NCBI RefSeq assembly: GCF_002094305.1
Contig: NZ_LWTX01000007.1
Span: 124,001-188,000, forward strand
Direction of reading: 5' to 3'
DNA: 64,000 bases
Source: Prescottella equi
GTDB lineage: Bacteria; Actinomycetota; Actinomycetes; Mycobacteriales; Mycobacteriaceae
The position numbers and the translations under genes are program-made. Of the stretch, positions 10,967-20,001 are shown one piece after another; position 1 is the stretch's first letter, and each line of letters starts with the position of its first letter. Below the pieces are notes generated by a model that saw only the letters and a program-made list of their open reading frames with translations, made no database searches and had not been told where the DNA came from.

Positions 10967-13029
10967 GATCTCCTCCCTTCCGGTCCGGTGGGGACCGTGG
11001 CGACGAGCGCGGAGGCGTTCGGGTCGAACGGGCACCCACGGCCCCCGACGTGCGCGACGTACTCGTCGCGGAAGTACTTCAGCGACGACATGATCGGGCT
11101 GGCCGCGCCGTCACCGAGCGCACAGAACGACTTGCCGAGGATCGTGTCCGAGACGTCGAGCAACTTCTCGAGGTCCTCCGCACTGCCCTCGCCGCGCTCG
11201 AGGCGCTCGAGGATCTGCACGAGCCAGTAGGTGCCCTCACGGCACGGGGTGCACTTGCCGCAGGACTCGTGCGCGTAGAACTGCGTCCAGCGCAGTACCA
11301 CGCGCACGATGCACGTCGTCTCGTCGAAGATCTGCAGCGCCTTGGTGCCGAGCATGGATCCTGCACCCGCCACCCCCTCGTAGTCGAGCGGTACGTCGAG
11401 GTGTTCGTCGGTGAGGAGCGGCGTCGACGAGCCGCCCGGGGTCCAGAACTTGAGCCGGTGCCCCGCGCGCACGCCCCCCGCGACGTCGAGCAACTGCCGC
11501 AACGTGATCCCGAGCGGGGCCTCGTACTGTCCGGGCCGGGTGACGTGACCCGAGAGCGAATACAGCGTGAACCCGGGCGACGCCTCGCTGCCCATGCCCC
11601 GGAACCATTCCGGTCCGCGGAGGATGATCGGCGGGACACTCGCGATCGACTCCACGTTGTTGACGACGGTCGGGCTGGCGTAGAGACCGGCGACGGCGGG
11701 GAACGGCGGTCGCAGCCGGGGTTGCCCCCGCCGCCCCTCGAGCGAGTCGAGCAGCGCCGTTTCCTCGCCGCAGATGTATGCCCCGGCCCCGGCGTGGACG
11801 ACGATGTCCAGGTCGTAGCCCGAACCGAGGATGTCGCGACCGAGATACCCCGCGTCGTAGGCCTCGGCCACCGCTGCCTGCAGCCTCCGCAGAACCGGCA
11901 CCACCTCGCCGCGCACGTAGACGAACGCCTGCGCGGCCCGGATCGCGTACGCCGCGATGACGACTCCCTCGATCAGCGTGTGCGGGGTCGCGAACATCAG
12001 CGGAATGTCCTTGCACGTACCCGGTTCCGACTCGTCGGCATTGACGACCAGGTAGTGGGGCTTCGCGGTTCCGTCGGTCGCCGGATCCTGCGGGATGAAC
12101 GACCACTTCATGCCGGTGGGGAATCCGGCGCCGCCGCGGCCACGCAATCCGGCGTCCTTGACGGTCTGGATCACCTCGTCCGGGTTCATCCGAAGGGCCT
12201 TGCGGAGCGCGGTGTACCCGTCGTGACCGTGGTACGCGTCGAGAGTCCACGACCGGTCCTCGTCCCAGTGACTGCTCAGCACCGGGGTGAGCGGCGTCGC
12301 GGCTTCCGAACGCGCGGAGTGCAACCCCGCGAGTGTGGCCGGCCCGGCTCCCCCGCCCGATTCCAGCGCGCCCTGCCGACGGTCGGGGAACCCGGCGAGG
12401 ATGCGCGCGGTGTCGCGGAACGAGGACAGGGGCGCGCCGCGGGTGGGCGTGACTCGTTCACCTGCCCGCAGGGCGTCGACCACCGCGGTCGCCGATTCGG
12501 GCGTCCGGTTGTCGAAGAACTCCCAGTTCACCATCATGACGGGCGCGAAATCGCAGGCCGCGTTGCACTCGATGTGCTCGAGGGTGATCGCGCCGTCCGG
12601 CGTGGTCTCACCGTCTCCGATACCGAGGTGCTCGCGCAGCGCCGCGTGGATCGCGTCCCCACCCATCACCGCGCACAGGCTGTTGGTGCACACTCCGACG
12701 TGATAGGTGCCGGTCGGTTCGCGCCGGTACATCGTGTAGAAGGTCGCGACCGCCGTCACCTCGGCGGCGGTGAGTCCGAGTTGTGCTGCGCAGAACTCGA
12801 TTCCGGCCTGGGAGACGTGACCGTCCTCGGCCTGGACGAGGTGCAGCAGCGGCAGCAGTGCGGAGCGCGCGGTCCCCGGCGGCACGTCGTCCGGTGCCCG
12901 GTAGCGGGCGATGATCTCGTCCGCGTCGGCGGCGAGCCGGGCCACGACGTCGGGCGGGTACGCGGCCCGCTCGTGCGGACGCGGCCCCAATTCGAGGAAC
13001 ACCGGTTCCGTGGCACGCGATTCGGTCAT
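10963..13029 (-). CDS. nuoE-nuoF: NADH-quinone oxidoreductase subunits E and F joined in one ORF
   Basis: This 688-residue polypeptide carries both the 24-kDa-type subunit (residues 1 to about 240) and the 51-kDa-type NADH/FMN subunit (about 245-688). The NuoE part has the [2Fe-2S] cysteines Cys114, 119, 155 and 159. The NuoF part has the glycine-rich [11 protein letters not shown] site and the N3 [4Fe-4S] cysteines Cys590, 593, 596 and 636. The frame is open through the junction (about 12282-12330), with no stop and no good ribosome binding site. In M. tuberculosis these are separate genes. It overlaps nuoD (ATGA) and nuoG (GTGA). An internal GTG at 12282 could in principle start NuoF alone. 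Confidence 0.92.
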   Translation of the reverse strand: MTESRATEPVFLELGPRPHERAAYPPDVVARLAADADEIIARYRAPDDVPPGTARSALLPLLHLVQAEDGHVSQAGIEFCAAQLGLTAAEVTAVATFYTMYRREPTGTYHVGVCTNSLCAVMGGDAIHAALREHLGIGDGETTPDGAITLEHIECNAACDFAPVMMVNWEFFDNRTPESATAVVDALRAGERVTPTRGAPLSSFRDTARILAGFPDRRQGALESGGGAGPATLAGLHSARSEAATPLTPVLSSHWDEDRSWTLDAYHGHDGYTALRKALRMNPDEVIQTVKDAGLRGRGGAGFPTGMKWSFIPQDPATDGTAKPHYLVVNADESEPGTCKDIPLMFATPHTLIEGVVIAAYAIRAAQAFVYVRGEVVPVLRRLQAAVAEAYDAGYLGRDILGSGYDLDIVVHAGAGAYICGEETALLDSLEGRRGQPRLRPPFPAVAGLYASPTVVNNVESIASVPPIILRGPEWFRGMGSEASPGFTLYSLSGHVTRPGQYEAPLGITLRQLLDVAGGVRAGHRLKFWTPGGSSTPLLTDEHLDVPLDYEGVAGAGSMLGTKALQIFDETTCIVRVVLRWTQFYAHESCGKCTPCREGTYWLVQILERLERGEGSAEDLEKLLDVSDTILGKSFCALGDGAASPIMSSLKYFRDEYVAHVGGRGCPFDPNASALVATVPTGPEGRRS

Positions 13030-14360
13030 CGGTCCACTCCCCCCATGACTGGGTCGATGCTGGCGACCGACGCGATGACGTCGGCGACCATCCCGCCCTC
13101 GCACATCGCCGCGACCGCCTGCAGATTCGTGAACGACGGGTCGCGGTAGTGCACCCGGAAGGGGCGGGTACCGCCGTCGCTGACCATGTGCACGCCCAGT
13201 TCGCCACGCGGCGACTCCACCGGCACGTACACCTGCCCGGGCGGGACCCGGAATCCTTCGGTGACGAGCTTGAAGTGGTGGATCAGCTCCTCCATCGAGG
13301 TACCCATGATCCGCCGGATGTGTTCGAGCGAGTTCCCGAGCCCGTCGGCGCCGACGGCGAGATCCGCAGGCCACGCGATCTTCTTGTCCGCCACCATGAC
13401 CGGACCCGGCCGAAGTCGATCGAGGCACTGTTCGACGATCTTCAGCGACTCGGCCATCTCCTGCACCCGCACGAGGTAGCGGCCGTAGCAGTCACTGCCG
13501 GTGTCGGTGACGACGTCGAACTCGTACGTCTCGTAACCGCAGTACGGATCCGAGCGCCGCACGTCCAGGGGAAGTCCGGTTGCGCGCAGCACCGGCCCGG
13601 TGACCCCGAGTGCCATGCAACCGGTCAGGTCCAGGTACCCGATCCCCCTGGTACGCGCCTTCCAGATCGGGTTCTCGTTCAGCAGGTCCTCGAGATCGCG
13701 CAACCGCCGGGGCATCAGGTCGAGCAGCTCACGCACCTTGGCGACGGCACCGTCGGGCAGGTCCTGCGCCAGCCCACCCGGGCGGATGTACGCGTGGTTC
13801 ATCCGCAGCCCCGTGATCATCTCGAAGATGTCGAGGACCAGTTCGCGTTCCCGGAAGCCGAACAGCATCGGGGTGATCGCCCCGAGTTCCATGCCGCCCG
13901 TCGCGAGGGCGACCAGATGCGAGGAGATCCGATTCAGCTCCATCAACAACACCCGCACGACCGTCGCCCGTTCGGGGATCCGATCGGTGATGTCGAGCAA
14001 CTTCTCGACGCCCAGGCAGTACGCGACCTCGTTGAAGAACGGCGACAGGTAGTCCATCCGCGTGACGAACGTGACGCCCTGCGTCCAGTTGCGATACTCG
14101 AGATTCTTCTCGATTCCGGTGTGCAGATAGCCGATTCCGCAGCGCGCCTCGGTGACGGTCTCGCCCTCGATCTCGAGGATCAGCCGCAGGACGCCGTGCG
14201 TCGACGGGTGCTGCGGACCCATGTTGACGACGATGCGCTCGGCACCGGCCTGGTGGGCCTCGGACGCGGCGTCCACCAATTCGTCCCAGTCCTGACCGCC
14301 GACGGTGAACACTGCATCGCCGTTGTCGGTCCGGTCGGACTGCCCACTCGGACGGCTCAC
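13026..14360 (-). CDS. nuoD: NADH-quinone oxidoreductase subunit D
   Basis: This 444-residue, 49-kDa-type subunit of complex I lines the quinone site near cluster N2. The [16 protein letters not shown] signature near residue 45 is diagnostic. GTG at 14360 was chosen because AGGAGG precedes it by about nine bases and GTGA overlaps the nuoC stop. In mycobacteria NuoD has been reported to interact with the orphan response regulator encoded next to nuo; a homologue of that regulator is at 16282-16695. Confidence 0.96.
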   Translation of the reverse strand: MSRPSGQSDRTDNGDAVFTVGGQDWDELVDAASEAHQAGAERIVVNMGPQHPSTHGVLRLILEIEGETVTEARCGIGYLHTGIEKNLEYRNWTQGVTFVTRMDYLSPFFNEVAYCLGVEKLLDITDRIPERATVVRVLLMELNRISSHLVALATGGMELGAITPMLFGFRERELVLDIFEMITGLRMNHAYIRPGGLAQDLPDGAVAKVRELLDLMPRRLRDLEDLLNENPIWKARTRGIGYLDLTGCMALGVTGPVLRATGLPLDVRRSDPYCGYETYEFDVVTDTGSDCYGRYLVRVQEMAESLKIVEQCLDRLRPGPVMVADKKIAWPADLAVGADGLGNSLEHIRRIMGTSMEELIHHFKLVTEGFRVPPGQVYVPVESPRGELGVHMVSDGGTRPFRVHYRDPSFTNLQAVAAMCEGGMVADVIASVASIDPVMGGVDR

Positions 14361-15109
14361 TGGTAGGCCCTCCTCTCGTCCGGCGGCGGGATCTTCGCCC
14401 CCTTGTACTCGACGGGAACGCCGCCGAGGGGGTAGTCCTTGCGCTGCGGGTGCCCCGTCCAGTCGTCGGGCATCTCGATTCGGGTGAGCGCAGGGTGACC
14501 GTCGAAGACGATCCCGAAGAAGTCGTAGGTCTCGCGCTCGTGCCAGTCGGTGGTCGGGTACACCCCGTACAACGACGGGATGTGCGGGTCGGCATCGGGC
14601 ACAGCCACTTCCAGGCGGACCCGGCGCCCGTGGGTGACGGACATGAGCGGATACACCCCGTGCAGTTCGCGACCCGGATCCTGCGGGTAGTGCACTCCGC
14701 TCACTCCGAGACACAACTCGAAGCGCAGCGCCGGATCGTCGCGCAGGCGTCGCGCGGCGGTGGGCAGGTACTCGCGTCGCACGTGCAGCGTCAGTTCACC
14801 ACGGAACACGACCACCTTCTCGATCGCGTCGTCGAAGTGCACGCCGACGGTGTCGAGCGCGTCGGCCAGAGCGTCGACGAACTCGTCGAACCACCCTCCG
14901 TACGGGCGCGGCGTGCTACCGGGCAGCGTGACGGGCCGGACGAGGCGTCCGTACCCGGAGGTGTCGCCGGTGCCGCCGACGCCGAACATGCCCTGCCGCA
15001 GCCCGATCATCTCGCCGCCGGCGACGCGTTCGGGCGGCACGGTCCCCTCGGGACCCGCCGTCGCCTCCGGATCGGGCCCGCCCAGTGCACCGTCGTGGTC
15101 GATCGCCAT
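14357..15109 (-). CDS. nuoC: NADH-quinone oxidoreductase subunit C
   Basis: This 250-residue, 30-kDa-type subunit has about 85 N-terminal residues, rich in Gly and Pro, ahead of the conserved domain ([12 protein letters not shown] onward). The conserved [20 protein letters not shown] motif and the [16 protein letters not shown] motif are near the C-terminus. The ATG at 15109 shares one base with the nuoB stop. NuoC and NuoD remain separate here, unlike the fused NuoCD of E. coli. Confidence 0.96.
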   Translation of the reverse strand: MAIDHDGALGGPDPEATAGPEGTVPPERVAGGEMIGLRQGMFGVGGTGDTSGYGRLVRPVTLPGSTPRPYGGWFDEFVDALADALDTVGVHFDDAIEKVVVFRGELTLHVRREYLPTAARRLRDDPALRFELCLGVSGVHYPQDPGRELHGVYPLMSVTHGRRVRLEVAVPDADPHIPSLYGVYPTTDWHERETYDFFGIVFDGHPALTRIEMPDDWTGHPQRKDYPLGGVPVEYKGAKIPPPDERRAYQ

Positions 15110-15681
15110 CACCGCACCGCCTCCGCCGTATGCCCCGGCAGGCCGAGATCGACCACCGGCCGCGCCGCCAGTGCCGCCGTCTCCGCCGCCCGCACCGCCT
15201 CCTCGCGGTTGACGCCGAGCGGTGTGTCCTGGATCTTCGCGTGCAACGCGAGAATCGCGTCGAGCAGCATTTCGGGTCGCGGCGGGCAGCCCGGCAGATA
15301 GATGTCGACCGGGACGACATGGTCGACTCCCTGCACGATCGCGTAGTTGTTGAACATGCCACCCGAGGACGCGCACACGCCCATGGCGAGGACCCACTTG
15401 GGCTCGACCATCTGGTCGTAGACCTGGCGCAGTACCGGGGCCATCTTCTGGCTCACCCGCCCGGCCACGATCATCAGATCGGCCTGTCGGGGCGAGGCAC
15501 GGAAGGCCTCCATCCCGAAGCGGGCGAGGTCGTAGCGCCCGGACGTGGTCGCCATCATTTCGATCGCGCAGCACGCGAGGCCGAACGTCGCGGGCCACAG
15601 CGAACCCTTGCGGGCGTAGCCGGCCACGGTCTCGACCGTGCTCAGCAGGAAACCGCCCGGCACCTTCTCTTCGAGCCCCAT
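15109..15681 (-). CDS. nuoB: NADH-quinone oxidoreductase subunit B
   Basis: This 190-residue PSST-type subunit holds cluster N2, the last iron-sulfur centre before quinone. The cluster cysteines are Cys37, Cys38, Cys103 and Cys132 ([26 protein letters not shown]). It lies between nuoA and nuoC in the standard order. Length is typical. Confidence 0.97.
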   Translation of the reverse strand: MGLEEKVPGGFLLSTVETVAGYARKGSLWPATFGLACCAIEMMATTSGRYDLARFGMEAFRASPRQADLMIVAGRVSQKMAPVLRQVYDQMVEPKWVLAMGVCASSGGMFNNYAIVQGVDHVVPVDIYLPGCPPRPEMLLDAILALHAKIQDTPLGVNREEAVRAAETAALAARPVVDLGLPGHTAEAVR

Positions 15682-15720
15682 CCTTCGATCACCTCCGCTC
15701 CGCGATCACCTCGAGATCCG

Positions 15721-16089
15721 CTAGTCCCAGCTCAAACCCCCACGACGCCACTCGTAGACGTAGGCGACGGACACGTTGAAGACGAACACCGCCATCGCGG
15801 CCAGACCGAACACACCGAGGGCGTCGAAGTGGACGGCCCACGGGTACAGGAAGACGATCTCGATGTCGAAGATGATGAACAACATCGCCGTCAGGTAGTA
15901 CTTCACGGGGATCCGCTGTCCACCGGCCCGCCCGCCGGGCTGCTGCATCGGTTCGATGCCGCACTCGTACGCCTCGAGCTTCGCGCGATTGCGCCGCGCG
16001 GGTCCCACCGCCGAGGCGACGAACACGGAGAAGACCGCGAACGCCACCGCGATGGCGCCCAACACGAGAATCGGCACGTAGGCGTTCAC
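15721..16089 (-). CDS. nuoA: NADH-quinone oxidoreductase subunit A
   Basis: This 122-residue membrane subunit has three transmembrane helices and the conserved YECGIEPMQ loop, which contains the cysteine that senses the active/deactive transition in other complexes I. GTG at 16089 is preceded by GGAGGAG about ten bases upstream. It is the first gene of the nuo operon, 40 bases before nuoB. Confidence 0.95.
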   Translation of the reverse strand: MNAYVPILVLGAIAVAFAVFSVFVASAVGPARRNRAKLEAYECGIEPMQQPGGRAGGQRIPVKYYLTAMLFIIFDIEIVFLYPWAVHFDALGVFGLAAMAVFVFNVSVAYVYEWRRGGLSWD

Positions 16090-16281
16090 CCTGCCTCAGC
16101 TCCTCCGGTCGCGAGCACGGACGGCGGGTAGCCAGGGACGACGCACAATCACGCAATCAGGAAAACCCACCCGCCGAATGTGATCTACGCCTCAGCCTAC
16201 CCAGATTGCCCCCCGGCTTGGCTTCGGTTTTACCCGCGAGTCTTCCGGCAACGGGACCGACACGGGAGGGACGCGCCCACG
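16090..16281. other. Intergenic region upstream of nuoA
   Basis: This 192-bp gap lies between the atypical receiver gene and nuoA, both on the minus strand. It should contain the nuo promoter, but no convincing -35/-10 pair stands out. The composition is ordinary and no coding sequence is visible. Confidence 0.4.
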
Positions 16282-16695
16282 TCACGCCGGACGCAGCAGC
16301 CCCACCACGGTCTCGGCCAGCGCGAACGGATCGATGGGGTGTCCGACGACCCCGTCCGCCCGCGACCAGTCGGCCAGCCATCGGTCGTCGGCGCGGCCGG
16401 TGAGAACCACGATCGGCGGGCACGCGTCGAGTTCGTCGCGCAGTTGCTTGGCGATGCCCATCCCGCCGGCCGGCTGCGCTTCGCCGTCGAGCACGGCCAG
16501 GTCGATGCCGCCTGCGTCCAGTTCGCGGACGACCACCGGGGCGGTTGCGACCTCGAGGTACGCGAATTCCGGCAGATCCGGGTGCGGGCGTGTGCCCAGC
16601 GCAGAGATCACCCGCTCCCGCGTCGAGGCGTCGCTGCTGTAGACGAGCACGCGCAGCGTCACGGAGTCTTCGGAGCGCACGGTCGGATTGGCCAC
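16282..16695 (-). CDS. Atypical response-regulator receiver protein (Rv3143-like)
   Basis: This 137-residue stand-alone receiver-like domain has no output domain. It closely resembles M. tuberculosis Rv3143, which also sits just upstream of nuoA. The phosphoacceptor-like Asp70 (AVLDGEA) and Thr99 (VVLTG) are present. The N-terminal acidic pair is reduced to one Asp (YSSDAS), and the usual Lys before Pro is His119, so normal phosphorelay is doubtful. The GTG start at 16695 lies seven bases after a TAGCAT box (16703-16708), suggesting a leaderless mRNA. A role in tuning complex I is inferred from position and from reports on the mycobacterial homologue. Confidence 0.8.
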   Translation of the reverse strand: MANPTVRSEDSVTLRVLVYSSDASTRERVISALGTRPHPDLPEFAYLEVATAPVVVRELDAGGIDLAVLDGEAQPAGGMGIAKQLRDELDACPPIVVLTGRADDRWLADWSRADGVVGHPIDPFALAETVVGLLRPA

Positions 16696-16702
16696 GATCC
16701 AG

Positions 16703-16708
16703 ATGCTA
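16703..16708 (-). promoter_or_regulatory. Predicted -10 box, leaderless atypical receiver gene
   Basis: TAGCAT on the minus strand ends seven bases before the GTG at 16695, which would place the transcription start at the start codon. No Shine-Dalgarno is found close to the start. Confidence 0.55.
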
Positions 16709-16774
16709 CGGCCGCTCCCCCGGCCACACGGGGAACCGACTCAGATTCGGGCGTTCCGGGACCCGGGTTGCCGC

Positions 16775-16780
16775 TAGTCT
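16775..16780 (+). promoter_or_regulatory. Predicted -10 box, leaderless lipoprotein gene
   Basis: TAGTCT is followed by seven bases and then the ATG at 16788. With the box at 16703-16708 it forms a compact 92-bp divergent promoter pair in which both mRNAs look leaderless. Confidence 0.55.
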
Positions 16781-16787
16781 CCCGACC

Positions 16788-17333
16788 ATGGGGGAAACGA
16801 CGGTGTCCACACGCGTCACGGCGGGGGCGGGCACGGCAGCGCTGTGCGCGGGTGTGATTCTGGGAGCCACCGGATGCGCGGACTCCGGACGTTCTGCAGC
16901 GGATGCGGCGCCGGTGGCGTGTCCCACGGGCACTGTCGAGTTCGTCTCCGCCCGGCCCGGCGTCGCCGAGTCCATGGTCCCCGACACCCCACTGTTCGCC
17001 GAGGTGTGCCGCTACGAGAAGGCCGGTGGCGAAGCGGCCCCGAGCTCCCCGCGGCCGGCCTCCGCCGGGCGTGTCGAGGGCACCGAACTCGACGCCCTGG
17101 TCGATGCCCTCAACGCGGCAGGACCGACCGATCCCCGGCGCTGCGGGGGCCCGGCGGCCTCGGACGCCACGACGATCGTGTGGACCACCTTCCGCTACGC
17201 GTCGGGCCCGCCGGTGCAGGTCCGCTGGTCCGGACCGTGCAATCAGTCGAGCAACGGAACGAAGCTCGCCGACGGTCTCGCCCGGGAGATTCCGCCGTAC
17301 TGGACGAACCCCGTTCCGCTGCAGGTCAACTGA
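16788..17333 (+). CDS. Small secreted lipoprotein of unknown function
   Basis: This 181-residue protein starts with a signal peptide ending in a lipobox-like GATGC, so the mature protein is probably lipid-anchored at the outer face of the membrane. Further cysteines (CPTG, EVCRYE, RRCGG, GPCNQ) could form two disulfides. A WTTFRYASGPPVQVRW strand-like segment precedes the last cysteine. I do not recognise a named family. It converges on the DUF218 gene, with only 15 bases between the stops. Confidence 0.7.
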   Translation: MGETTVSTRVTAGAGTAALCAGVILGATGCADSGRSAADAAPVACPTGTVEFVSARPGVAESMVPDTPLFAEVCRYEKAGGEAAPSSPRPASAGRVEGTELDALVDALNAAGPTDPRRCGGPAASDATTIVWTTFRYASGPPVQVRWSGPCNQSSNGTKLADGLAREIPPYWTNPVPLQVN

Positions 17334-17348
17334 AGTTCCTGTCCCGAA

Positions 17349-17969
17349 TCAGAACCCGGGGGCTGCGACAGGCACGTACCGGAACTGGCCGGACGCCGAC
17401 TGGAAGGTGGCGAGCGCACGGTCGATGTGCGACGCCGAGGTCACCAGCACGGCACCGTCCGCCCCTGCGGCGGACAGGATCTGGGTGGTGTTGCGCGCAT
17501 TGTCGACGGTGGAGAACGAATCGTTGTCGAGGACGATGTTCGCGGGATTGACGCCCCGGAGCACGAGTCCGGCCAGCATCGCCTGCGCTTCGGTGTACGG
17601 CAGCGGCTGTGTCGGGCCGCCGGAAACGATCACCTTGTTCGCCGGGTGCAGACGGGCGATCGCGGCGGCCGTGTTCAGTCGCGAGTTGAGGACGGCGGGC
17701 AGCAACCCGTCGGCGTTCAGGCGGGCACCCAGCACCACGATGTACCGGGAGGCCGGATCGCCGGTGGTGAGATAGGTGTGCGCGGCGGTGTACTGAGCCA
17801 GCGAGGACACCGTGTCGGAGATCCCGGACGCCGCCGTGTATTCCAGGGTGTCGATGCCCTGACTGATGAGCCCCGGAATGTTCAGTGATGCGGCGTTCGC
17901 CGGCACCGCGGCCACCACCGGTAGTGCGGCCACGGCAGCCGCGACCACGATTGTTCTCAGCTTCTGCAT
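17349..17969 (-). CDS. Secreted DUF218/YdcF-like protein
   Basis: This 206-residue protein has a cleavable signal peptide (basic start MQKLR, hydrophobic core, PANA cleavage region) and a DUF218 domain from about residue 75 (YIVVLGARL, IVSGGP, YTEAQAM, ENxxS-like NDSFSTVDNARN). The family includes YdcF and SanA-like envelope proteins; the substrate is unknown. ATG at 17969 has GGGGAG about ten bases upstream. The export signal places it in the envelope. Confidence 0.75.
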   Translation of the reverse strand: MQKLRTIVVAAAVAALPVVAAVPANAASLNIPGLISQGIDTLEYTAASGISDTVSSLAQYTAAHTYLTTGDPASRYIVVLGARLNADGLLPAVLNSRLNTAAAIARLHPANKVIVSGGPTQPLPYTEAQAMLAGLVLRGVNPANIVLDNDSFSTVDNARNTTQILSAAGADGAVLVTSASHIDRALATFQSASGQFRYVPVAAPGF

Positions 17970-18084
17970 TCGCCTGTGTCTCCCCGGATTCGGCGGTCGG
18001 TATCGATTGCGCGGGTCACACCCTACGGGCGAAACGGGCACCCGTCATCCGTTCGGCCGACACCGACCGCTGACCACGGCCGAT

Positions 18085-19938
18085 CTAGCCACGCATCTCG
18101 TAGGCGCCGTCGTACGCGGCCACCTTCTCCCACACCCGTTCGAATCGGGCGGCGTCCACCACGGGCTTGCGGATCACGCCGAGCGCCCACTCCTGTTGTG
18201 CCTGCGTCGACGACGGTTTGCCGTGCAACGCCACCGCGTGGCCGGAGAAGTCGCGGATGAGAACGTCGAAGATCTGCTCGAGGAGATCCCGGTCGAGCCC
18301 GACGATGTCGGCCTGCTCGAGGATCAGCTGTCCGTAGACCACCAACTCGAAGAGGTGGCCGAGCGTGAGCAGGAAGTCGAGGTCGGCGAGTTGGGCCTCG
18401 TCGGGGCCGGCGGTCGCGAGCAGTTCACGGAAAGCGAGCGCCTGTTCGTGGAACCGCGCGACGTCGGGAATGTCGCCGTGTTCGACGTATGCGCGGGTCC
18501 AGTCGTGGAACTGCACCTTTCCCGAACCCCGGGCCGGGCCCTGCCGCCAGAAGAAGTCGTCGTCGGTGGCGTCGGTGCGGGTGCCGACCTCCGGATACTC
18601 GGCGGGCGCGAACAGGTAGTTGGGCATGAACTTGAGGATGAGTGCGACGTTGACGTGCACAGTGCCCTCGAGTTTCGGCAGCGTGCCGATCAGTTCGGCA
18701 GCCTCCCGGAAGTACGTGTCCTTCTCGTAGCCCTTGGCGGCGATCACGTCGTGCAGCAACGCCATCACCGTCTCGCCTTCCGACGTCACCTTCGCTTTCG
18801 TCATCGGGTTGAACAGCAGGTACCGGCGGTCCTCGGGACCTGCACTGCGGAAGTAGTCGACGGCGCGAGCACTGAACAGCTTCATCGCGATCAGCCGGGC
18901 GTAGGCGTCGACGAAGTTGGCCCGCACGTGCGGAAAATCGGTGACGCGCTTGCCGTACAGAATCCGGTTGTGCGCGTGCGTGATCGCCTCGTAGAAGGCG
19001 TGCTCGCACATGCCGATCGACGCGGTGCACAGGTTGAACTTGCCGACGTTGACGGTGTTGAGAGCCGCGGAGAACGCATCCGGCCCGGTGTGCAGGATGT
19101 CCTGCTCACGAACCGGGTAGTCGCGGAGCGCGAAGGTGCTGACGTACATCTGCCCGTGCACGACGTTGTCGATCAGCCGGTAGTGCAGGTGTCGACTGTC
19201 GACGACGAAGAACACGTACCCTTCCGCGCCCTCCACGTCGGTGCGACGGCCGAAGACGGACACCATGCCGGCCACGTTGCCGTTGCCGATGTAGTACTTG
19301 GTGCCGTTCGCACGGAACACCGCGTCCCCGCTGCCGGCCGAGTCCTGCGGGGTGAGCAGCATGTCGGTGGAGTAGACGTCGGCGCCGTGCTCGCGTTCGG
19401 ACAGCCCGAACGCCATGACGCCGCCGGCGTCGAGTTGCTCGGCAGCACGCTCCCGGGCCGCGGCGTTGGCGCTCATCCAGATCGGTCCGAGGCCGAGCAC
19501 CGTCACCTGCCACAGGTACCAGTACGCGAGTCCGTAGAAACCGAGAATCTCGCTCAGCGCCGCGTTCCGGGCGGCGTCCCAGCGCTTGTTGGGGTCGCCG
19601 TGCGAGTCGGCTGCGGGCGTGAGGAAGGTCGCGAACAGCTTCTCGTGCCCCACGAAGTCGAGGAAGTCCCCCGTCCAAACCGCGTGGAGGTCGTCCTGGA
19701 GCAGCCGCCGCTTACCCCGGGACTCGAACCAGGCGATCGTCGCACGCAGCAGGCGGCGCGTGTTCGGATCGAGGTCCACGGGGTCGTAGTCGCGCGGGTT
19801 CAGCAGCAGTTCACCCAATGTCCTCGCCCTCCGCAGTGTGGATGTGGCACCCGGATCGGGTCCTCCACGTCCACTGTGCGCCAGACCGCGCGCCGTTGCG
19901 GGAAATCCTCCGGAAATCTTGTCCCGCCGATCACTCAC
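18085..19938 (-). CDS. Acyl-CoA dehydrogenase/oxidase-type flavoprotein
   Basis: This protein of about 617 residues belongs to the acyl-CoA dehydrogenase superfamily. Visible features are the FAD/substrate motif MAFGLSEREHGADV, the TKYYIGNGNVAGMVSVF strand, and the long helical C-terminal half seen in acyl-CoA oxidase-like members. It probably introduces the 2,3-double bond into an acyl-CoA. The start is uncertain: the frame is open from GTG 19983, GTG 19938 was chosen, and a TTG nearer 19818 with GGAGG upstream would also work. It is divergent from the six-gene P450 operon and probably belongs to the same pathway. Confidence 0.82.
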   Translation of the reverse strand: MSDRRDKISGGFPATARGLAHSGRGGPDPGATSTLRRARTLGELLLNPRDYDPVDLDPNTRRLLRATIAWFESRGKRRLLQDDLHAVWTGDFLDFVGHEKLFATFLTPAADSHGDPNKRWDAARNAALSEILGFYGLAYWYLWQVTVLGLGPIWMSANAAARERAAEQLDAGGVMAFGLSEREHGADVYSTDMLLTPQDSAGSGDAVFRANGTKYYIGNGNVAGMVSVFGRRTDVEGAEGYVFFVVDSRHLHYRLIDNVVHGQMYVSTFALRDYPVREQDILHTGPDAFSAALNTVNVGKFNLCTASIGMCEHAFYEAITHAHNRILYGKRVTDFPHVRANFVDAYARLIAMKLFSARAVDYFRSAGPEDRRYLLFNPMTKAKVTSEGETVMALLHDVIAAKGYEKDTYFREAAELIGTLPKLEGTVHVNVALILKFMPNYLFAPAEYPEVGTRTDATDDDFFWRQGPARGSGKVQFHDWTRAYVEHGDIPDVARFHEQALAFRELLATAGPDEAQLADLDFLLTLGHLFELVVYGQLILEQADIVGLDRDLLEQIFDVLIRDFSGHAVALHGKPSSTQAQQEWALGVIRKPVVDAARFERVWEKVAAYDGAYEMRG

Positions 19939-20001
19939 TGCTACGTTCTGACACAGAGATACATGTTTGTTCCACTGTCCCACCCTCGGCAGAAGGCACT
20001 C

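Noticed and set aside
12280-12282. Separate nuoF start at an internal GTG
   Set aside because: No ribosome binding site or overlap with a stop codon is present, and the open frame continues from nuoE; kept only as an alternative in the feature entry.
19941-19976. TetR operator between the acyl-CoA dehydrogenase and mpaB genes
   Set aside because: The sequence around ACATGT has only an imperfect inverted repeat (about six of nine positions), too weak to call.
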